A stretch of 64,000 nucleotides of DNA from Hymenobacter jejuensis (lineage in GTDB: Bacteria > Bacteroidota > Bacteroidia > Cytophagales > Hymenobacteraceae): assembly GCF_006337165.1 (NCBI RefSeq), contig NZ_CP040896.1, positions 248,001 to 312,000 of the forward strand, written 5' to 3'. The notes below the pieces were generated by a model, which saw nothing but the letters and a program-made list of their open reading frames with translations, searched no databases and was not told the DNA's origin. The translations under genes and the position numbers were made by a program. This document shows, in pieces, positions 58,738-64,000 of the stretch; within the stretch, counting starts at the first letter, position 1, and the number at the start of each line of letters is the position of its first letter.

Positions 58738-60495
58738 TTATTTGACCACCGAAGCAACTAATTGAGTATCAGCCCACTGCCAGGCTTGATCTAGTTCACG
58801 CTTGGTTTGCTGGGCTTTGGCCGTGTTGCCCAGCGCTAAATACGCCTTGTAAAGCCCCGACAGCGCCCAGCCGTTGTGGGGCAGCCGCGCCAAGTCCTGC
58901 TGGTACACTTCCACGGCTTCATTATACTTCTTAGCCGCCAGCAGCACGGCGCCCAACTGGTGCCGCACCGAAAAAAACCAGTCGGGCGGCTCGTTGTATT
59001 TGAGTTGGTCTTCCAAAGCGGCGGCTTCGCGTAGCACGGCAATGCTTTGCGGATACTTGCCTTCCTGAGATAAAATAGCCCCATCCAGCTCCCGTTGGGC
59101 GATTTCCGTCAGGGCGTTCATCGGGTTGATGCCGAACAGAATGGCTTTCAGGGCAGTATCACGGCCCAGAACGCGCAGCTTGGCCAGCTCCTGCTTCGCG
59201 TTGCTGAGGTTCTTTTTGCCGACCCAGGCCATGCCCCGAGCATAGTGCCGGATGGCCTCCGGGTACACCATGGTGGTGTCGAAGTTTTTCATGGCCAACA
59301 CCTCATCCCAGCGCCCAAACTTTACGGCCACGTTGTAGGGCGTGGTGTAGAAGTGCTGAAGCGAAGGCCCCAGCATGGGATGGCGCATGAGCGGCTTGTT
59401 GGCATAGGCCGCAAGTTTGGCCGCGCCTTCCAGCGCCAGTTTGCGGTTGCCTTCCAGGGTAGCCGTAGCCGTCAGGAAATGGTAATTGTGCGGATAATAC
59501 CCCAACGGATACGCACCCTGGGCATGGCAGGCGGCCGTGTAGCTGCTATCGGCCTCCAGCGCCCGCTGGTTGGCTACGGTGCCTTGGTGGTACGCCCCGG
59601 TCCGGATGTAAGTATGTGAAGGCATGTGCAATAAGTGCCCCGCTCCCGGCACCAGGGTGGTCAGGAGCTGCGCGCTTTTGTCGGCCGCTTCGGGGTGGGC
59701 CGAGGCCTCGGTGGCATGAATGTAAAAATGATTGGCCCCGGCATGATTGGGGCTTCGCCGGATTACCTGCTCCAACGTGCCCACGATTTCGGCCGTCCAG
59801 GGTTGCGCCTGCCCGTTTTTCTGCCAGATGTCCCAGGGGTGCAAATCCATCAGGGCCTCGGCGTACATGGCCCCGATATCGGGGTCGTCGGGGTATTGCT
59901 GGTATACAGTTTTGAGGGCAGCCGCGTAGGCCCGGTCGTATTCCGACCGATCGGTAACGGGCGCCGCGGGATACCGCTTGGCCAAGGCCGCAATCACCGC
60001 CTGCTCCCGGGGCGTAGCGCGGACAGCCAGCCGTTGGGCTGTCTGCACGGCGCGGTAGGCGCGGCTGAAGTTGTCGGGCTCCATGCCAGCGTTATAGTTG
60101 GGGCCCAGCACGTAAGCAAAGCCCCAGTAGCACATGGCGCAGGTCGAATCTTGGCGGGTGGCCTCGTAAAACGAGCGCGCGGCTTCGGCGTGGTTAAACC
60201 CATAAGCCAGCATCATACCCTGCCGAAAATACGCCACAGCGGCTGGGTTTTGCGAAGAAATGGGGAAGGTAATGCCCGCCAGACCCGGCAGCTTGGGCGC
60301 GTGCTGACCCGAGGCATACCAAGCGGCGTCCACGGTCAGAGAGGGCGCGCACTGAGTTACGCTGGCAGGCTGCATCGCAGGCGGAACGGGCGTATGGGCA
60401 AGTTGCTGCCGGTTGTTGCAACTCACGGCCAGCCATAAAAGGCCAACGCACACTGTGGACTTCCACAAAGCACCGGAAAGCATCGAAGTAGACAT
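58738..60495 (-). CDS. TPR-repeat lipoprotein
   Basis: A 585-residue lipoprotein; the ATG at 60495 gives MSTSMLSGALWKSTVCVGLLWLAVSC with lipobox C26. The body consists of tetratricopeptide-like helix pairs: AVAYFRQGMMLAYGFNHAEAARSFYEATRQD, a CAMCYWGFAYVLGPNYNAG segment, and YNEAVEVYQQDLARLPHNGWALSGLYKAYLALG near the end. A conserved-looking middle (NHAGANHFYIHATEASAHPE, AGHLLHMPSHTYIRTGAY) has several histidines that might bind metal. Proteins like this are common and unstudied. It sits alone between the HBDH and the molybdenum enzyme genes, and diverges from the latter. Confidence 0.8.
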   Translation of the reverse strand: MSTSMLSGALWKSTVCVGLLWLAVSCNNRQQLAHTPVPPAMQPASVTQCAPSLTVDAAWYASGQHAPKLPGLAGITFPISSQNPAAVAYFRQGMMLAYGFNHAEAARSFYEATRQDSTCAMCYWGFAYVLGPNYNAGMEPDNFSRAYRAVQTAQRLAVRATPREQAVIAALAKRYPAAPVTDRSEYDRAYAAALKTVYQQYPDDPDIGAMYAEALMDLHPWDIWQKNGQAQPWTAEIVGTLEQVIRRSPNHAGANHFYIHATEASAHPEAADKSAQLLTTLVPGAGHLLHMPSHTYIRTGAYHQGTVANQRALEADSSYTAACHAQGAYPLGYYPHNYHFLTATATLEGNRKLALEGAAKLAAYANKPLMRHPMLGPSLQHFYTTPYNVAVKFGRWDEVLAMKNFDTTMVYPEAIRHYARGMAWVGKKNLSNAKQELAKLRVLGRDTALKAILFGINPMNALTEIAQRELDGAILSQEGKYPQSIAVLREAAALEDQLKYNEPPDWFFSVRHQLGAVLLAAKKYNEAVEVYQQDLARLPHNGWALSGLYKAYLALGNTAKAQQTKRELDQAWQWADTQLVASVVK

Positions 60496-61075
60496 GACCC
60501 AATTGTATGGAGGCCCGCCGCGCGTGGCAGCATCTGGTGCTCGCCACCTGTGACGAACCCGATGCCACAACGTGTTGCTTGCCAGCTTTTTAATAGCTTA
60601 CCGCTAACAAAAGATACAAAAAACAAGGCTCGCCTCCAAGCAGCCTCGCGCGGTGCCCAACCCAGCCAAAACGAGCGACAGACTCGCTGCTAATCAAGAA
60701 GCGGCCAAGTTTGACCGTCAGCCGTTCAGAAGAAAACTTATCGTTTCGGCAGCCCGTATTGTTCTGATTGGCTGCTGTCGGGCTCCGGAGCGATTTGATG
60801 TAGAGAGTTGGTCATCTGCGACAGCAGCTAGATTCAGCGCACGTTTCTTCCCTTTTCCTGATCGCACTTAATGCCTATTCCCCAGCCGGGAGCTGCCAGC
60901 GGCATGCCGTCGTATCACACAATGCGTTGATAAGCATATTTGCAAATTATTGATAATCAAATACTTATATAACAAGTCCAATCGCCGTAAACAGAGGTCA
61001 AACCGTCCATTACGAGTTCAGGCTTCTACCCAAAACGCTGGGCTGCCCTTGTTTTTCTTCATCAACTACGCAAGT
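60496..61075. other. Intergenic region before the molybdenum enzyme operon
   Basis: No supported gene was found in about 580 bp; short frames here lack starts and family signals. The best feature is a palindrome copy at 60943-60969 (CAAATTATTGATAATCAAAT then ACTTATA), 106 bp before the first ATG of the operon. Confidence 0.4.
60943..60969. repeat. Recurrent palindrome copy (molybdenum enzyme operon upstream)
   Basis: CAAATTATTGATAATCAAAT then ACTTATA. One of the best copies; the central TTGATAATCAA is a near-perfect palindrome. Confidence 0.65.
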
Positions 61076-61606
61076 ATGAGTACCCACTACATCCAAAAAC
61101 CGCTGAGTCCGCCGGTTGCGGCCGTGGCCCCGGCCCAACCCGTGACGCTGCACGTCAACGGCCAGGACCATACCCTCCACATCGCCCCGTGGACCACCCT
61201 GCTCGATGCCCTGCGCGAATACCTCGACCTGACGGGCACCAAAAAAGGCTGCGACCACGGCCAGTGCGGCGCCTGCACGGTGCTGGTTGATGGCAAGCGC
61301 ATCAACTCCTGCCTCAGTTTGGCGGTGATGCAGGAGGGCTGCGAGATCCAGACCATTGAGGGACTGGGCACGGAGGAAAATCTACACCCGTTACAGCAGG
61401 CCTTCATCGACCACGATGCCTTCCAATGCGGCTACTGCACCCCCGGCCAGATTTGCTCGGCCCAGGGGCTGATCAACGAAGGCCGGGCCAAGACCACCGC
61501 GGAAATCCGGGAGTTGATGAGCGGCAACCTGTGCCGCTGCGGCGCCTATTCCAACATTCTCACGGCCGTAGAGGAAGTGATTCACGCTCAAAACGGTACG
61601 CGATGA
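61076..61606 (+). CDS. [2Fe-2S] subunit of a molybdenum hydroxylase (PaoA/XdhC-like)
   Basis: A 176-residue iron-sulfur subunit that passes electrons from the molybdenum site to FAD. The plant-type cluster has C59, C64, C67 and C79 (KGCDHGQCGACTVLVDGKRINSC). The second cluster has C118, C121, C153 and C155 (QCGYCTPGQ, LCRCGAY). The ATG at 61076 (MSTHYIQKPL) is preferred; there is no clear Tat signal, unlike E. coli PaoA. It overlaps the next gene by 4 bp (ATGA). Confidence 0.92.
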   Translation: MSTHYIQKPLSPPVAAVAPAQPVTLHVNGQDHTLHIAPWTTLLDALREYLDLTGTKKGCDHGQCGACTVLVDGKRINSCLSLAVMQEGCEIQTIEGLGTEENLHPLQQAFIDHDAFQCGYCTPGQICSAQGLINEGRAKTTAEIRELMSGNLCRCGAYSNILTAVEEVIHAQNGTR

Positions 61607-62628
61607 ACAGCTTTACTTTCACGCAAGCAACGGGCGTCGAGGCGGCCGTGCAGGAAAAGACCTCCCACGACGGCTCCGCTTACATTGGCGGCGGCACCAA
61701 CCTCATCGATTTGATGAAGGAAAACGTGGCGCGCCCTACGCACTTAGTAGGGCTCAAAAAGCTGCCGTTAGCCTCAATTGACAACACTCCGGAAGGCGGC
61801 CTACGGCTGGGTGCCCTGGCTACCAACGCCGACACTGCCTACCACCCCGAAGTAGAAAAACGCTACCCGTTGCTCAGCCAGGCCATTTTGGCCGGCGCTT
61901 CGCCGCAGTTGCGCAACATGGCCACTAACGGCGGCAACCTGATGCAGCGCACGCGCTGCTATTACTTCTATGACTTGGCCACGCCCTGCAACAAACGCGA
62001 GCCCGGCTCGGGTTGCTCGGCCATTAATGGCTACAACCGCATTCATGCCATTTTGGGCACGAGTGAGTCGTGCATTGCCACCCACCCTTCCGACATGTGT
62101 GTGGCTTTGGCGGCCCTCGAAGCGGTAGTCCGCGTGAGCGGCCCGGAGGGCGAGCGCACCATTCCGTTTGCCGATTTCCACCGCCTGCCCGGCGACACGC
62201 CCGACATCGACAACAACCTGAAAAAAGGCGAGCTGATTACGGGCCTTGATTTGCCCAAAAACGGCTTTTCCAAAAATTTCAGCTACCTGAAACTCCGCGA
62301 CCGCACGAGCTATGCGTTTGCGCTGGTATCGGTCGCTGCGGCCTTGGAGCTGGACGGCAATACCATCACGGAAGCTCGCTTGGCGCTGGGCGGGGTAGCC
62401 CACAAACCCTGGCGCGACACCGCCGCCGAAGCCCTGCTGAAAGGCCAGCCCACCACGGTAGAAACATTTGCGCGAGCGGCGGCGAAGGTCCTGGAAGGCG
62501 CTCAAGGCTACGGCTCCAACACGTTTAAGATTGAGCTGGCCAAGCGCGCCATTGTGCGGGCGCTCAAGCAAGCCACCGAAATGTCGCAACCGGTTGATGA
62601 TAACGCATTTATGAATTCCAATCCATGA
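61603..62628 (+). CDS. FAD-binding subunit of a molybdenum hydroxylase (PaoB-like)
   Basis: A 341-residue FAD subunit. YIGGGTNLIDLMKENVARP (about 27-45) is the FAD-binding loop, and MATNGGNLMQRTRC is typical. Cysteines in QRTRCYYF, TPCNKREPGSGCSA and SESC resemble the extra [4Fe-4S] cluster known in PaoB, which supports an aldehyde-oxidoreductase type over plain xanthine dehydrogenase. It is coupled to both neighbours by ATGA overlaps. Confidence 0.92.
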   Translation: MNSFTFTQATGVEAAVQEKTSHDGSAYIGGGTNLIDLMKENVARPTHLVGLKKLPLASIDNTPEGGLRLGALATNADTAYHPEVEKRYPLLSQAILAGASPQLRNMATNGGNLMQRTRCYYFYDLATPCNKREPGSGCSAINGYNRIHAILGTSESCIATHPSDMCVALAALEAVVRVSGPEGERTIPFADFHRLPGDTPDIDNNLKKGELITGLDLPKNGFSKNFSYLKLRDRTSYAFALVSVAAALELDGNTITEARLALGGVAHKPWRDTAAEALLKGQPTTVETFARAAAKVLEGAQGYGSNTFKIELAKRAIVRALKQATEMSQPVDDNAFMNSNP

Positions 62629-64000
62629 GCCATCCTATTTCAAATCCGCCCGTTATCGACCTGGGCACCGGCTATATTGGCAAACCCACCAGCCGCGTCG
62701 ACGGACCCACCAAAGTAACCGGCGCGGCCAAATACGCCGCCGAGTTCAACGTGCCCGACCTGTATTATGGCCACGTGGTAAGCAGCCCCGTTACCAAGGG
62801 CAAAATCACGAAAATCAATGCGCAGCCGGTGCTCGACTTGCCGGGCGTCATTCAGGTTTTTTCGCACGAAAATGTACCCTCGCTGGCTTGGTTCGACCGA
62901 AATTACAAGGATGATGTAGCGCCCGGCGGCTCGCCGTTTCGCCCTCTGCACGAACCCAACATCCTGTTCAGCCAGCAGCCCGTGGCCTTGGTGGTGGCCG
63001 AAACCTTTGAGCTGGCCCGCTACGCGGCCTCTATTCTGGAGATAGAATACGAGGTCGAAGAGCACTCTACCAACCTCGAAGCCAAGCGCGACGAAGGCTA
63101 CGAACCCGGCAAGGGCAAAACCGGCTTTGTGCCGCCGCCCAAGCCGCGCGGCAACCCCGAGGAGGCATATCAGAAAGCCCCGCACCAGCACGAAGGCGAG
63201 TACATACATCTGGCCCAGCACAACAACCCCATGGAGAACTTCGCCACCACGGTTGAGTGGCTGGGCGACGGGAAGAAGATGAAGATCTTCGACAAAACTC
63301 AGGGGGCAATGAACGTGCAGCAGTACCTCACCAAAATATTCGGGCTCAGCACCGACGAGGCACGCGTAATCTCGAAGTATACGGGCGGCGGGTTTGGCTC
63401 GGGCCTGCGGCCTCAGTACCAAGTCTTTATGGCCGTGTTAGCAGCGTTGGAGCTGAAGCATTCGGTGCGGGTGTCGCTCACGCGCCAGCAGATGTTCAGC
63501 TTTGGGCATCGGCCGCATACGCTCCAAACCCTCAAGCTAGCCGCCGACGACAAAGGCACGCTGCAATCCATTCAGCACAAGGCACTTGCAGAAACATCTC
63601 ATTTTGAAGACTTTACCGAAGTAGTCGTCAACTGGTCGGGACTGCTCTACCAGTGCGAAAACGTGAAGCTCGACTATGAGCTCGCCAAAATCGATGCGTA
63701 CACGCCCATCGATATGCGGGCGCCGGGGGCCGCCACGGGCTTTTTTGCCCTCGAATGTGCCCTCGACGAGCTGGCGTACAAAGCCGGCCGCGACCCGGTA
63801 GAATTTCGCCTGCTCAACTACGCCGAGCGCGACCAAAACGAAGACAAACCCTTCTCCAGCAAGAAATTGCGCGAATGCTACCACCAGGGCGCGGCCAAAT
63901 TTGGCTGGGAAAAGCGCACGCCCGAGCCGCGTTCTATGCGCGAAGGCAACCTGCTGATTGGCTACGGCATGGCCGGTGGCTGCTGGGATGCCAGCCAGCA
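62625..64000 (+). CDS. Molybdopterin-binding subunit of a molybdenum hydroxylase (PaoC-like), 3' end outside window
   Basis: The first 458 residues of the catalytic subunit. GYIGKPTSRVDGPTKVTGAAKYAAEF is the usual beginning. YTGGGFGSGLRPQYQVFMAVLAALEL is the molybdenum-cofactor region, and DMRAPGAATGFFALECALDELA follows. The gene continues beyond base 64000. With the two preceding genes it forms a three-subunit aldehyde or heterocycle oxidoreductase; the natural substrate cannot be told from this part. Confidence 0.92.
   Translation, partial: MSHPISNPPVIDLGTGYIGKPTSRVDGPTKVTGAAKYAAEFNVPDLYYGHVVSSPVTKGKITKINAQPVLDLPGVIQVFSHENVPSLAWFDRNYKDDVAPGGSPFRPLHEPNILFSQQPVALVVAETFELARYAASILEIEYEVEEHSTNLEAKRDEGYEPGKGKTGFVPPPKPRGNPEEAYQKAPHQHEGEYIHLAQHNNPMENFATTVEWLGDGKKMKIFDKTQGAMNVQQYLTKIFGLSTDEARVISKYTGGGFGSGLRPQYQVFMAVLAALELKHSVRVSLTRQQMFSFGHRPHTLQTLKLAADDKGTLQSIQHKALAETSHFEDFTEVVVNWSGLLYQCENVKLDYELAKIDAYTPIDMRAPGAATGFFALECALDELAYKAGRDPVEFRLLNYAERDQNEDKPFSSKKLRECYHQGAAKFGWEKRTPEPRSMREGNLLIGYGMAGGCWDASQ

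Noticed and set aside
60653..60871. 72-codon frame before the molybdenum enzyme operon
   Set aside because: Needs a non-ATG start, has no domain signal and low-complexity C-terminal residues; treated as intergenic.

Overview
The window looks like a chromosomal segment of a high-GC member of the Bacteroidota, most likely a Hymenobacter-like Cytophagales. This rests on a one-component hybrid two-component sensor (propeller, kinase, receiver and AraC domains in one chain), a TonB receptor with an N-terminal carboxypeptidase-regulatory-like domain, TAnnTTTG-type promoter elements, weak Shine-Dalgarno sequences and lipoproteins with LAAC/LAVSC lipoboxes. The genus is inference only; there is no rRNA or tRNA in the window.

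Region 1 (1-19455) is a plant-polysaccharide utilisation region. A LacZ-type GH2 (cut by the window start), a secreted S9 peptidase, GH127, two GH43 enzymes, GH35, GH105 and a DUF2264 protein surround a hybrid two-component regulator. The enzyme set fits arabinogalactan or rhamnogalacturonan-I side chains: beta-galactose removal, exo-beta-1,3-galactan attack, beta-L-arabinofuranose removal and unsaturated rhamnogalacturonyl hydrolysis. No SusC/SusD pair is visible.

Region 2 (19482-30039) is mixed: a MetX-like secreted hydrolase, a POT peptide transporter, a 45-residue membrane protein, an AraC regulator, two probable structured RNAs behind two promoter modules of identical geometry, a DUF3850 protein, small unknown genes, and a GH3/GH133 pair.

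Region 3 (30534-46202) is a CBS-domain protein followed by a complete 13-gene respiratory complex I operon (nuoA, B, CD, E-N) of the type with fused NuoCD and long NuoG. It is interrupted by three intergenic palindromic repeats, two of which are copies of the same roughly 92 bp hairpin.

Region 4 (46269-58516) holds a TonB receptor, a helical-repeat protein, and a group of acyl-metabolism genes: alpha/beta hydrolases, an AMP-forming acyl-CoA ligase, a sodium:solute symporter, a ketoacyl-synthase-III-like protein lacking the usual His and Asn, an SDR, and a 3-hydroxybutyrate dehydrogenase. Together they suggest uptake and turnover of a hydroxyacid or its esters; this is inference.

Region 5 (58738-64000) has a TPR lipoprotein and a three-gene molybdenum hydroxylase of the PaoABC kind, the last gene cut by the window end.

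A recurrent imperfect palindrome (about TATTTGATNATCAAATA then CTTATA) lies in about a dozen intergenic spaces, nearly always on the 5' side of a gene, and is the most striking unexplained sequence pattern. No insertion sequence, CRISPR array, tRNA or rRNA was seen.
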